Origin: Ceratopteris richardii
Taxonomy: Eukaryota; Streptophyta; Polypodiopsida; Polypodiales; Pteridaceae
NCBI GenBank assembly: GCA_020310875.1
Contig: CM035430.1
Location: 99,228,866-99,292,865 of the forward strand
Direction of reading: 5' to 3'
DNA: 64,000 bases
Part shown: in pieces, positions 20,690 to 31,989 of the stretch
Layout: every line of letters starts with the position of its first letter
Position numbering within the stretch: position 1 is the first letter of the stretch
Notes under the pieces: model-generated
Databases searched by the model: none
Told to the model about the DNA's origin: nothing
What the model saw: the letters and a program-made list of their open reading frames with translations, nothing else
Position numbers and translations under genes: made by a program

Positions 20690-20881
20690 ATAGTCTTTGA
20701 GATTCACTTTGGTAGTCACTCCTAGACGTTGCAGGTACAAAGAGTTGGTTCCACAGTCTTGTACAATTTGCAATTGCCACATGAAAGGATGTCCCAAAAT
20801 CATCTCATACATGGTGTGCTCAAACTCTACACCACACGTGGTGAGAGTGATTCCTTCCAGTAACCTCTTGTTGTAATATCC
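20690..20881 (-). pseudogene. Gypsy protease-region fragment
   Basis: The minus strand reads LLEGITLTTCGVEFEHT, then YEMILG and NSLYLQRLGVTTKVNLKDYS, matching the E2 region at 9330-9545. Relative to E2 the eleven residues between EFEHT and YEMILG are missing. It ends where the copia A LTR begins at 20882, so copia A probably inserted into an older E2-type gypsy copy. Confidence 0.8.
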
Positions 20882-21112
20882 TGTTGATATATTTAGGTTG
20901 TGATGTGTATGAACACACTAGGATTACCGGGGCATTTTTTTCCCTCTTTAGGAGGTTTTTTCCCCCATCTTGTATATATGCCTATAATCCTAATGAGTCA
21001 GTTATCTTTGTACATTCTCTCGGTAATAAATTCAATATTGTGTTTTGTGCTCCAAGTTTCTTCTTCTTCCTTGTGTTGTTTGTGTTCTTCCGTAGACCTA
21101 AAAAATCCAACA
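20882..21112 (+). repeat. 5' LTR of copia A (about 231 bp)
   Basis: It begins TGTTGATATATTTAGG and ends AATCCAACA, followed by a tRNA-Met primer site. It aligns along its length with the inverted LTR at 52214-52443. A TATATATG stretch near 20970 could serve the promoter. It is short for a copia LTR in this window (copia D has about 1.08 kb). Confidence 0.85.
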
Positions 21113-21114
21113 AT

Positions 21115-21126
21115 TGGTATCAGAGA
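21115..21126 (+). promoter_or_regulatory. Primer binding site of copia A, tRNA-Met type
   Basis: TGGTATCAGAGA starts two bases after the LTR end, matching the tRNA-Met primer sequence at 11 of 12 positions. The following leader to 21462 has no ORF and is shared with the inverted copy (51889-52200). Confidence 0.8.
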
Positions 21127-21462
21127 AGGTCACCGCTTCATCTAGGGCATCGTCAGACACGCCTGCGTTCACAATTTCAAAATTGCATGAAATTTGGTGA
21201 GCATACTCGGGATGATTAGGATTTCAAAAAGGCTTTACCTAGTGGTGACAAAATCATGATCTGAGATCGTTTCGGTCTCGAATGCACTATTGTAGTGCTT
21301 GTGTAGGAATTTCATCTTTTTGTGCCAAAGATATATATACAGGTTTTTGTTTGTCAGTATAAGTGCCTCAAAGTCTACTACAAGTTTAGCAAAACTTGAC
21401 AGGGTAGTTGTGTTTAACTTTTTTAGGTACATTCATTTTTCTACATCAAGGTATTTTAGTCA

Positions 21463-21623
21463 ATGGCCAAGGGTGAAAGCAGTGATGTATTCTATATGTT
21501 GGTTGTTGAGGATAAGTTGGATGGTACCAATTGCCCATTGTGGGATTATATGATGCATCATGTATTGGTTGAAAAAGAATTGTGGAATATTGTGTAGGGT
21601 GTTGAAAAACTTCCTATTACACG
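21463..21623 (+). pseudogene. gag: Copia A gag, 5' fragment
   Basis: ATG 21463 starts MAKGESSDVFYMLVVEDKLD, matching MAESSDVFHMLVLEDKLD of the inverted copy. A TAG at 21595-21597 stands where the other copy has CAG (IVQGVE). The fragment ends where the E4 LTR starts at 21624 and continues near 47195. Confidence 0.85.
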
Positions 21624-22424
21624 TGTGTACCTAAGTCATGAAGCCTTAGGGACTTGTGTCGATGAGACTAGACCTCAATCGCCCCACAAATGCATATAAT
21701 GGTGGATCGATACAAGTTTAATTATCAATCCGAGCAATCGTAAGAACCAAGTGTATGAAGACCTGTGCGCACATTATGGAAAGTGAAGTGGCTAAGCTAC
21801 AATGCATGTGAAAAGACTTAACTACCTCTCTAACTCACTAATCCTCTGAAAAATGCATGCCACAATACCATTTACAATAGTAAGCACAAATTTGAACTTT
21901 TCTCCTAGCTCCAAACTCCGAAATATGGCCAATACTGGGTTCGTTTCAAAGCTCTCGATGAGATGCATCTATTAATGGTATTTTCACTTGAATCTAACAA
22001 ACGATCTTCAAGTTATGAGCAAAATAGTGAATGGCGGGATGCACCAACACTTGCTCCACAACTCCTAATGGCTCACACACACACTATAGTAGTTCAAAAG
22101 CGATACGAAAGGATAGATAACAATCTGACCCACACATTCCAAGCCTTACAGACACACATAAAAGATCATGGAGAAGGAGGAAATCAGCAGGAAAGAAGCA
22201 AATTTGAAATTCTTCTTCAATTCTTCACAATGGCAAAAAGTTCTTTACAAGAGTCACAAAGTGACTTATTTACATAATGATTTGGGCTTATGCATCTAGA
22301 GGACTCCTCTAGTGCATTTACATGGCTTTCATGAGATTTCCATAAGCATTTGAAGAAGAAAAATTATGCCCATAATTTTGAAAATTTTGGGGCTCCTCTT
22401 TAGTGCTCTATTTTCTCTACAACA
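21624..22424 (-). repeat. 3' LTR of E4 (801 bp) with polypurine tract beside it
   Basis: In element orientation it starts TGTTGTAGAG at 22424, right after the purine tract (plus-strand CTCTCCCCCTCTTT, 22425-22438), and ends GTACACA at 21624. It matches the LTR at 46319-47190 closely, but about 100 bp around the TATA box side is deleted near 22275 and the TATA is altered (TTATTTAC). The palindrome CTAGAGGACTCCTCTAG is intact at 22296-22312. Confidence 0.87.
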
Positions 22425-22779
22425 CTCTCCCCCTCTTTGTCTTTGTCATCCCTTGATAGGCTTTGCATTTTGTCTGCCGCTTGTCTATAGCTCCTTAAAT
22501 GCACCCCGTGGTTAAAGAAGTGATAAGGATTGTCAGACAATTTGTTACTTTATCCGAACTAAGTCCTTTGCTTCTGTAATCCCCTTGGTATTCCTTACAT
22601 TCATAAATCTAGGTTCCTGTGTTAAGTCGGGCTACCACACATGCAACCAGTGGCTAAGAATGTGATATTCTTACTCACCCTCTTCAACTTTTCAGCTTCT
22701 ACGTATTTCTAACTTTTGGTCCTCGGATATGTCTTTGTCTTCACACATCTGACCCTATTGTATTGCTTGGAGGCTATTT

Positions 22780-23869
22780 ACTTCCTTCCATCGCACACAC
22801 CTGGTGGATGAGGAAAATGTGTGCAACCTCCCTTGAAAGGTCCTAGATGTTATATTTCTTTGTTTCCACTCTGCGGGACCTGGTCCTTTTGCATTGTAAC
22901 CTGATGCGTGCCCCTGTGGGGCTTTGGGCAGAGGGTAGTTCTTTCTTATTGAGCTGTTTCATTCTTAAATCTTCTTCTTCTTCTCTTCTTGCTTGACTCT
23001 CCCTCCACATGTCCCTCCTCCTGAACTCTGTCATCCTTGATAGGCTTCTTGTGGCGACGTGTATAAGTTTGTAATATATTTTTTTCTCTTTATGATTAAG
23101 CAAATTTTCTTGACATATCATCAACTCTTTCCATTGGTTTGACTTTACTCCATCGTCTGATGCCTGTCTATGATCTGCAAAAAAGCTTAGTTCATAGGCC
23201 ACCAGTCTCGCATTCAAGTTTGAAGGGATCTTTACAAATATCTCCGAGTCCATCTCAAAAAATCCTATAAAGAATGCTTCTTTGAACGTTTCCATAAAGG
23301 GACTCGGTAGAAACATAAGTCTTGAGTATATTGCCATGATACTTAAGCGATTTGGGGTAGTAGAGAGATCAAAAATTAGGGCATCTGCTCCCTAGTTAAT
23401 TTTGATCAAGTTCAAAAATATATATTGCACGTGTTGAAATACGTTTAATATTGTAAAGCATACTCAAAATTTTGTTTGTCATTTTGATGGCTAAATCTGG
23501 TACTGTGGCATATCTGGATAGCCAAAATTCTATCATTCATACCATATATTCCTCTGTCGGTAAGTAATTGTGTGATGGACTAGGTAATAGCGGTATGGTC
23601 AGTGCGACACTTCCAGTTAAGAACTTTTTATGGTTCCATTGCTTCTTACCTTCTAAAAGACGCTCTTGGATGTATGGCATCGTGTTAACTTGATTACCAA
23701 TCTGTTTAATAGCATGAGATAGCATCTTCACTACGATTTTCTATGGTGTTGTGTATCGATGCATATTTGGAAAGCAAAAATGTTGATGAATCAAACGGAA
23801 TTCTTCTTCTATATCTATGCGATTGATATCCGTGAATGTTCGGGTCTTCATCCCTCGGCCTTCATCTTT
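22780..23869 (-). pseudogene. E4 ORF X, C-terminal part (continues from 40090)
   Basis: From 23869 the minus strand reads LKDEGRG, DINRIDIEEEFRLIHQHFCFP, SHAIKQIGNQVN, KKQWNHKKFLTGS, HNYLPTEEYM, and after breaks SRLMFLPSPFMETFKEAFF, FFADHRQ and KRTRSRRVE (22843-23337). Every block has a counterpart in E3 ORF X in the same order. The large middle region of E3 ORF X, including the coiled coil, is absent here: KKFLTGS leads straight to HNYLPTEEYM. Stops at 22843 and further on are TAG where E3 has CAG. No known domain is recognised. Confidence 0.75.
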
Positions 23870-24738
23870 CAAGAACTTAGGGACTTAAGACAAAAGAGAC
23901 TGTACCTCTATCACCAACAAGTACATATAGTGGGGATCACTCATTTTAATTATCAATCCGAGAAGTATCTTAAACCTAACCGAGTGTATGAGGACATGTA
24001 CGTGCAAAATAGTAAACGAAGTAGAATAACTTTGGTCAAATGCAAATGAGTGTTATCATGCACATTCATCACTATCATAAGTGCACATGGTGTCGCGATA
24101 CATGAAACAGTAGTAAGCACAAAAATGGACTTTTCTCTTAGCTTTGAACTTGGAATATGGTCAATATGGGTTCATTTTGAAGCCCTCGATGAGACGCATC
24201 CAATGGTTGTAGTCTTGTTCGATTCTGACAACTCTACTTCAAGATATGGACAAAAAACAGAGATGTGCAACTCACCTAGTTTCACCACACACCTCCTCAC
24301 GCCTCACACACACATTACACACTTCATAAAAGCTATGAATTTAGTAGACAACACTTCCATACACTCATTCCAAGATATAAACACACATGCAATCTCACAA
24401 TCAAAGAGATACAAGAGAAAGAAGAAAATTCAAAAATTTAGAGCTCTCTTACTCACAATGGCCAAAAGTCTTTAAAAAGAGTCACAAAATGACTTATATA
24501 CATGTGCCCTAAAAATGGTCCTTTCACACAAGAGATCGGCACTTTATTGTAGAAACCCTAACTTCATACTATTTACAAGGATTATAATACATTGTTTGGG
24601 ATTTATGCATCTAGAGGACTCCTCTAGTGCATTTACATGGCTTTCAAGAGATTTTCATAAGCATTTGAAGAAGAAAAATTGTGCCCATAATTTGAAAATT
24701 TTGGGGCTCCCCTTTAGTGCTCTATTTTCTCCGTAACA
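23870..24738 (-). repeat. 3' LTR of E3 (869 bp, tip truncated) with polypurine tract beside it
   Basis: In element orientation it starts TGTTACGGAG at 24738 after a purine tract (plus-strand CTCTCCCCCTCTTC, 24739-24752). The far end stops at CTTG (23870) where the 5' LTR continues with about 12 more bases. TATA (TATATAAG on the minus strand) is at 24493-24500 and the palindrome at 24611-24627. It aligns over its length with 39206-40089, with many substitutions. Confidence 0.87.
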
Positions 24739-24807
24739 CTCTCCCCCTCTTCATCTCTGTCGTCCCTTGACAGGCTCTGCTTTATGTCTTTGTTTGCTGT
24801 GTTAATT

Positions 24808-26149
24808 TGGGCTCCCATGCACGCATCCAGTGGATAAGAATGTGATATTCTTAGTCACCCTTTTCAAATTTTCAGCCTCTCCCTCTTTCTAACTTTTGGT
24901 CTTCGAATATGTCTTTGTCTTCACAACTCTGACCCTGTTGTATTGCCTGGAGCCTGTTTACTTCTTTCCACTGCACACACCTTGTGGATGAGGAAGCTGT
25001 GTGCAAATTCCCTTGAAAGGTCTTGGATGTTGTTCTTTATTTCCACTCTTCGGGACCTTGTCCTTTTGTGTTGTAGCCTGATGCGTGCCTCTGCGGGGCT
25101 TTGGGCAGAGGGTGATACTTCTTATTGCATAGTCTTTTGTTTTGATTTTCATCTTCTTCTTCTTTTGCTGGATTCCCCTATCTCTACTGCCACGCATCCC
25201 CCCTCCTGAACTTTTTCGTCCCCCACAGGCTTTGGATGTCGATGGGAGTACATCTTATATACCTTTTGCTCTGTTTCATTTAGCAGATTGGCTTCACGTA
25301 TCATGAGTTGCTTCCATTGTTCGGACTTGATACCATCATGCGCTGGTTGGCGAGGGTCAGCAAAAAAGCTAAGCTCATAGGGGACTAATCTTGCATTCAA
25401 ATTCGTGGACATCTTTACGAAGATTTCTGAATCAATCTCAAAAAATCCGGTGAAGAAGGATTCTTCAAAAGTTTGCATATATGTACTAGGTAAAAACATT
25501 AATCGCGAATAATAGGCCATTATGGTTAGTCTACTTGGCATCACAGAAAGGTCGAAAATTAAAACATTTGTGCCTTGATTGATGCCAATAAAATTCAAAA
25601 ATGTGTACTCGGCATGCTTATATACTTTGAGTACAGTGAGAAGCATGTTGAGTATTTTGTTGGTCACTTTGATAGTGAGGTCCGGAACTTTTGCATATAG
25701 AAATAACCAAAATTCTATTGTTTTGATCATGTATTCTTCTGTAGGCAAATAATTGTGGGGTGGGCTCAAAAGTAATGGAAAATTTAGCCACTACTTATTT
25801 AGTTTACCTTGACTTTGTAGCTCCCAAAATTTTGGCCAGTATCATCGACATGGCACAGGAAAAAATGCGGGGTTAACTTGTAATAAATACGATGCCTCCT
25901 GCTAGTGCACCCACAATGTTGGATTTTGTTCCAAAAATTTTCTCCTCCATATAGGATCGGTAGCGTCAAATTGTTCTTGAGTGTATTGGAAGGTGTCTGC
26001 TTTGAAGTTTAGCTGTTCATTTGGATCCTTTCCTGTAGCCTTCTTAATATACATTCGAGTTTGTTCTTTCATGATGTCGTATGGGAGACTGAAGGGCTTT
26101 ATGATTGCTCTTAATTTAAGCTTCCTTCATGACTTTTACGACTTTGTTT
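24808..26149 (-). pseudogene. E3 ORF X, C-terminal third
   Basis: Reading continues from the coiled-coil part through IIKPFSLPYDIMKEQTRMYI, DPIWRRKFLEQNPTLW, then an open stretch 25769-25149 (HNYLPTEEYMIKTIEFWLFL, NFIGINQGTNVLIFDLS, SRLMFLPSTYMQTFEESFF, NLNARLVPYELSFFADPRQ) and a basic end (SSKRRRR; KRTRSRRVE). The last blocks recur in E4 at 22780-23869. The true stop is uncertain, about 24808 at the earliest. There is no convincing signal peptide or membrane span. I do not recognise the family. Confidence 0.65.
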
Positions 26150-27327
26150 TCAAAATTCTTGGTAAGTTGAGACACCAGTAGTGCCTGCTCTTTCTGCAGT
26201 ATACGACATTGGGTGATCATCATATTCTTCAATACCTAGCCCCATTATTGGTGAATGAACGATTGGGGGAGAAAGAGGGTGTACCTTAGTCTCGTCAGTA
26301 GCCATCATGGATTGCACTACTGATGCCCCCAAGTTCTGGGTCTTGTCCATTTGGGCCCTCAGTTCGGCTATGATCATATCCTTTTCATCATTTGCTTGTT
26401 TACTAGCCTTTAACTCCTCTTCCACTTTTGCCTTTGCTTCACAGATAGTCTTGACTTGATCAGCATCTTCATTGCATTGTTCCATATACTTGTGTACCAC
26501 CTCATTCCACTTGAGTTCCCAAGATTTATCTTCTGCTTTATAGGTGGTCTCTATCTCGGCCTGTTTGCTTTTCTCTTGGATCAATTGTTCTTCTAATGCT
26601 GCCAATTGGGCCTGTAATTCTAGTATATTTGTGTCTTCATTGCTTTCCAATGGTTGATTCAATAAAATGGAATTCATTAACTCTTTATTTCTCGTATGCA
26701 AGTTATCGTCTCGTCAATATAAACTTTTATTTGACTTTCTAAGAGCTTGCTGTGGTTGAGCATCTTCATTTTCTTAGCTTCATACATTGCATGCTGCTTT
26801 TTCAATTTCGACACTTCATCTTGGAGTACCGTTATAGATGTTGTTAATTCTTGTATATTTCCTTTTAGCAGGGCATTTTCTTCTTGTACATCTCAATACT
26901 CTTCTGTCTTTTCTGCGAATGTTGTTGTCTTCTAGACAAGTTCTTTTTGCATTGCTATATTGTTGACAGAAAGTTCTTCACTTAAGTTTTGAAATTGATT
27001 TCTCGCCTCACATAGTGTTATTTTTTCCTTTTGCTCGTCCATCAAAATGCTTTGTGCTATCATGGCAGTGTCTATCATGGTTCTGACTACAGGTTTAAGT
27101 TGATTGATGTTGACATTTAGCCAAGTTCTCGAGATAACTGGCTCTTCACCTGTTTGTACATCTTTACCTTGTGTCACATGTAATGTGTCTTGGTTCATTT
27201 GTCTTATGTGGAGTTGAATCTGTGGTCTACCTTCCTCAAGGGGGTTGATGGAATCTTCCATTGTTGGTTCTTCATAAGGCTGCTTATGAGAGTCATTTAC
27301 CACATCTAAAGGTGAGGGTTCAGCCAC
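26150..27327 (-). pseudogene. E3 ORF X, middle third with coiled coils
   Basis: Two open stretches, 27327-26932 and 26701-26150, in different frames, with breaks between. The first is acidic and Q-rich (PEEPTMEDSINPLEEGR-like, then ITLCEARNQFQNLSEELS). The second is strongly heptad-like, rich in E, K, A, Q (LQAQLAALEEQLIQEKSKQA; KAKVEEELKASKQANDEKDM), as in a long coiled coil. This block has no counterpart in the shorter E4 ORF X. It may mediate self-association; that is inference. Confidence 0.65.
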
Positions 27328-27464
27328 AACTCAGATAGGTAGCACAGGTTTTTCTTTATCTTGCCTTTCTGTGGTGTCTTCTTCCATCTTTGAATGTGTA
27401 GGTTTTCTTTGTTTGGGGGGTGAAGCTTGCTTGATGGATATCTTTGTTTGGCCGTTTAGTTGTA

Positions 27465-28821
27465 TTATATGTTCTTCCCTTGCCGATGCTTCATGCAAAG
27501 GTTTAGACTATGCTCCTTGTTCTTTTTCCTTTTCAACTGATTGTTGTATTTGGTGAAGTTCCTCCCAGTCTTCTCCCATGTGTTCATCAATTTGTATATT
27601 TGTATTAAGCATGTGTCATGATCATGTGAAGACTCACTCTCTGAACTCGAATCGTCAAGTCCCAATTCTTTATATCTATCTTGGTGAGAAGCAATTCTTT
27701 CTCCCTGGGTTGATCTTTGTGTTCCCGCTTGAAGGTATTGGTGGCCTTGTATTGTAAGGTTGACTTGTCCTCTCATGTGGGCATGTGTGGCTTCTAATGC
27801 CATAGATAGGTCTCTTCTTGTGATATCGAGAGTTGCAAGGATTGGTACTTTAGGAAGCTCATGTGTTTGTTTGGATTGTGGTGTCTGAGATGCGTCAGCC
27901 ACACGAGCTCGTTTTGCACCCCTCATGGACGGTTTGGAGCTTGTACCAACTTCCTCTACTAGGGTTATGCCCTTCCTCTTCTTTGGTACAATAGCTGCTT
28001 TTACATACCTGGCCATTTCAGCCATCGAGATCATAGGCCGTAAGCATTCCTTCATGTTCAATGCTTGATAGATAAGCAGAGTTAGAGCGGAGCTTCCATT
28101 TAAAAACTTTTTATGCCCCCACTGCTTTTTGGCTTCAAAGATTCGCTCTTGAACATAGGGTGTCATATTAACCTGATTCCCGATTTGCTTGAGAGCATGA
28201 GACAGTAATTGTACAACTACTTTTTGTGGAGCCATATATCTATTCATACTTGGAAAACAAAAGTGCTGATGCACTAATCTGACTTTTTCTTCAATGTCTA
28301 TCATGTTGATGTCAAAGAAATTTCTTTTCTTTGCCTCATGGCATTCATCCTTGAGATCCGTAAGGTTGTCCACTTTCCATCTGAATGCTGCCTTGATGAG
28401 CTCATGTGTGAATCGGATAGTTTGAAATTCCCCATTGCAATCCAATACCACAGCTTCAGGGACGAATGGCTTATCAAGGGTCGGATGTAAAGTATTCATT
28501 ACTTGTGTGCATCATTGAAAGTCAAGTTTGTAGATAGGAAGCTTTAAGTAAGCCTCAATTTTGGCTTGCGTCCAAACATTCACTACTGCGGGCATCTCAT
28601 GCGACTCTGAAATCCTTGGTCATCACTGGGAATTGATTGTCTCGATCCATGATCCTTATGGTCACAAGAAACAAGTGCTCACTCGTTGAATTATCATCTG
28701 TGAACCAATGCCCTCTAGCCTTAACAGCAGATGCCAAGGGAAACTCCAATACTTCCACTTCTTGGGTAGCTTCAGAATCAGTTGATGCACTCTTTGTAGC
28801 TTCAGAACTTGAGGAAGCCAT
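27465..28821 (-). pseudogene. E3 ORF X, N-terminal third
   Basis: It starts at ATG 28821 (MASSSSEATKSASTDSEATQ), the same kind of start as E4 at 40516 (MASEDSEAT). Shared blocks with E4 follow: LEFPL, KARGHWF / KAKGHWF, LFLVTIRIMD, KLPIYKLDFQ, CTQVMNTLHPTL, FTHELIKAAFRW. Then come DINMIDIEEKVRLVHQHFCF, a lysine-rich patch VPKKRKG (possible nuclear signal), KRARVADASQ and a S/E-rich stretch. A frameshift near 28590 and one stop near 28512 break it. It lies between pol and the 3' LTR, where some plant gypsy elements carry an env-like gene, but it does not look like an envelope protein. Confidence 0.7.
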
Positions 28822-29170
28822 TTGTTTTGGAATAATTCAATGATTAGTATCAAATATGAAGTGAGTTGTAGTGGTGTGTTGATCTTTTGCTTCACGTGTC
28901 TCGTCCCCACTCACAAGTGTGTAAGGAACATAATACCTGTCCTTGGATTACATTTTTTTCTTAAGTTGCAATGAAGATAGGAACATTAAGGATATAGCCG
29001 AAGCAATTTGAGTTTATTATTTATGGTACATTGTGATCCTATTCCTTATGAGGGAAATGTGCTCTCTTAGTAGTAGAATGATACTTTGGTGCCTCATGCA
29101 TGGCCTTGTAACGTGGCCCTAGTATGCTTACTCTAGGTGCATAGAACTCATTATGAGTGCAAGCGGAATG
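28822..29170 (-). other. E3 intergenic stretch between pol tail and ORF X, with conserved motif
   Basis: There is no ORF of note. The motif TGCATGGCCTTGTAACGTGG followed by CCCTAGTATGC lies at 29097-29127 (plus-strand reading). It is the reverse complement of the motif found twice in E2 and once in E4, and it can pair with itself through GCATGGCC and GGCC...GCATGC-like arms. The rest, toward 28822, resembles 40517-40800 of E4 only in patches. Confidence 0.6.
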
Positions 29171-30220
29171 TCCTGTTTGAACCATCAGTGATTCTATCTC
29201 CGATTTTGGTATCCACTTGCTCTTAGTTCCAAAGCTTTGAGTGTTTTTTACTAAACTTTTGATGTCCGCTGGAGATATTCGGTTTTTGCCATACTCTTAC
29301 TCATCTTGTGTGTCGATTTGCAGTAGGAAATCCTTCTTGTGTCTGTCGTGGCATTTGCTTCACTAGAGTTGTGTGTCTTATGACGGGTCGTGTGTGCTTC
29401 CATTGATTCCATTGTACCTTGGTCGTCTGCTCCCTGGTAAGCTCGATAGCTGTTTTTGGTATCCATATTTGATTTCTTGATGGTTGAGCTTTTTGGTACC
29501 CAGACTTGCACTATGGTTGTGGACCTATCTCTAATTGAAGATTCAAGTTGGTGCCTTCTTTGAATGGGTTCCTTTTGAGTCTTCTTGTGTTGAGGCTCAT
29601 AGATGTCTAACTAATCTTTACGCACCCATATTTATCGCATCCTTCTTTTTCCAATTGTCTGTATTGGTGCTAACTTCGTGTCTGGTTGTATGATTCCTTG
29701 TAGCCAATTCATAGTAAGGTCCTCACTACTTTTCTCCAGTTGGTTGAGTAAAGATGAGGGATTGAGTCGAGAGTCATGAGGAAGACGGGAAGGGTTTTTG
29801 GGAGTCAAGATAGACATGGATTTAGGGACATCACATTTCAAGGTGGTAGTAGGTTCACATGCAGACACACATTCAGCACTATTACGTTTCATGCTAACCA
29901 TTTTTAGAGGTTTTTCATCTAATAGACTAAAGACCTCTCTGTCTCCAATCTTCACGGATATATATCCTAAGGCTAACTGGATAGTTACTTCGAATTCATA
30001 TATCCAATCTTGACCTAACACCAATTCTTCCATTAGATCATCATCTTGGCATACTAAAAACTTTTGAAGCATTGAGTTGTTGCCTAGGTGTAGAGATAGG
30101 CTGACCTCCCCTATGCATTCAATGGTGTTTCCTCCTATGCACAATTCTATCAGTGCATCGACCAGGAGGTATTCCTCTATCCCTACTCCTAAATTGAGGT
30201 AGGGTTGTTTTACTTGTCAC
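29170..30220 (-). pseudogene. E3 post-integrase protease-like domain (PR2) and WVPK tail
   Basis: The open part 30144-29632 shows CIGGNTIECIGEVSLSLHLG, then ELVLGQDWIYEFEV, aligning with E2 PR2 (GGVETPCLGEVELPIYL; LVLGQDWIYDH). The catalytic DSG seen in E2 is not visible: the sequence just before reads VDALIELCIGG, as if about 28 residues including the active site were lost. The following tail (29511 to about 29175) has VWVPK and KWIPK motifs and Q/T/S-rich spacers, with breaks. The same DSG loss appears in E4. Confidence 0.72.
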
Positions 30221-31900
30221 CTTATGGTCATCGTTGTTGTGGTCCTATAGTTGGCCATGGGAATAGGCTCCTCTCCTTGCCGGTATCTCTCATCCCTTTC
30301 CCTCATCCATTCCTTTGGATTTCTTATGTGTTCCAATGCCTCGAGCCTTGCTTCTTCCCTTATTCTCTCTTCTTCTTCCTTTCGATGTCTAGCTTTAAGT
30401 AATCTACTCATCATCTCGTCCGTTAATGGTTCTGAATATTTCCACATGACAACTACTAATGTAATTGGGCAAGACTTCTCCATCCAAAGTGGTTAGGTTC
30501 ACACCTCCACTTGTAGAGATATGGTTAATTATCAGCCGTCCATGTCCTCTCTTTTGCAATTTCTTAGCATGTTGTTTCAAGGTATATACCAAGACTAAGT
30601 CTCCCTCTTTTAGTCCCTTATCTTTGATGTGGGCATCATAGTAGGCCTTTTGTTGCCTCTTGGCCACATAAATACCTCTGACTTCTTGTAATCTAATCTC
30701 ATGCAATCTTTCAATCTGATCCAATTACTGGGATAATTCATGTCCAGTTCACTCATATGTTTCAGCTACTCGAAGAGTAGGAATCAAAAAATCAATTGGT
30801 AAGATTGTGTTTTGTCTGTACACGAGATTGAAAGGTGTAGTGCCTATAGCAGTCTTATAAGCAACTTGGAAGGCCCAAATGGCATGATGTAACTGCTTAT
30901 CCCAATCTAATTGTTTATTATTTACTATCTTGGTTAAAATGATACAAAGCATTTTATTGGAACTTTTGGCCTATCCATTGGCTTGCAGATGATAAGGGGC
31001 TGATTTCTTGTGAATTACTAAGAATTCATTCATCAAAGTCTCTATCACGTCGTTAATGAAGTGTGTGCCTCGGTCACTCACAATTTCAATGGGTAATCCA
31101 AACCTTGTGAAGATATTCTCAAAGAGGAACTTGGTGGTGGTTCTTGCATCATTCTTCATAGTGGCCTTTGCTTCCACCCATTTGGTTAAGTAATCCATAG
31201 CTATGATTATGTACTCAGCATGAGACCCTTTGGTTGGGGGGCTAGTTGGTCCAATGAAATCTATACCCCATTTAGTGAAAGCTCTAGCACTGATCATAGG
31301 TCACAAAGGCATTTCATTTCTTCGTATCGGATATTTTGTTCATTGGCATACTTCACGTCTTTGAACATAAGTAGTAGCATCCTGGTATAAAGTTGGCCAC
31401 CATAATCCAGCAAAGAGAATCATTTTTGCAGTTTTATCAGCCAAAAAGTGACCTCCTACTGCCCCAATGTGGGCCATCTCCAATACATGGATATATTCGT
31501 CTTCATGTATACAAAGTCGTAATTGGTTATCTTGACTGTGTCTAAATAGTTATCTCCCTATGAGAGTATAATCTTTACTCTGCTCCTCGAGAGCTCATTT
31601 TCTTGCAAGGCTTGCTCCATCTAGGTATTCACGTGTCCTTAAAAATTTCACTAAAGGCAAACTCCATCTAGGTGTTATTGTGGAATAGCATAGTGTCGAG
31701 TTCTCCTCAGGTCTTTCTTCTTGACGCTTGAGACAACTTGCTACATGCCTGTGAACATCCTTCGGCATCCCTGGCCAATAGACTCCTACTCTTTTTAGTT
31801 CTTGCATCATACCACTGATGCTTCTATGCTTTTTACATGAGTTTATGTGTGCATGTTTCAGCCAGTTTTCTTGTTCTTCCTCGTCTAAATGAAGTCAGTT
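30217..31900 (-). pseudogene. E3 integrase with two HHCC-like regions (broken)
   Basis: A first HHCC-like region near 31830-31735 reads KHRSISGMM, VGVYWPGM, ASCLKRQ; its second H and second C are lost. A second near 31480-31370 reads HIGAVGGH, GLWWPTL, and then a damaged CX2C. The core 31297-30971 has KWGIDFIGPTSPP, TKWVEAKA, VSDRGTHF and HLQANG; the last stretch meets a stop before the expected Glu. The C-terminal part (30952-30404) ends NYISSCHVEIF, and a basic helix follows to 30217. Several stops and shifts. Confidence 0.8.
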
Positions 31901-31989
31901 AGAATCTTGGTGATATAGGCTTCCTGCTATAATGTGAAGATTCCTGGTCTTCCATAAGTCTTGGGCTTTACTGGAGTTAATCCGATGAC

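Noticed and set aside
24808..28821. ORF X as an envelope gene
   Set aside because: No signal peptide, clear membrane anchor or cysteine-rich ectodomain; coiled coils and basic patches instead.
24808..28821. ORF X as a host gene captured once by E3
   Set aside because: E4 carries a homologous version in the same position, so it belongs to the element lineage; an older capture remains possible.
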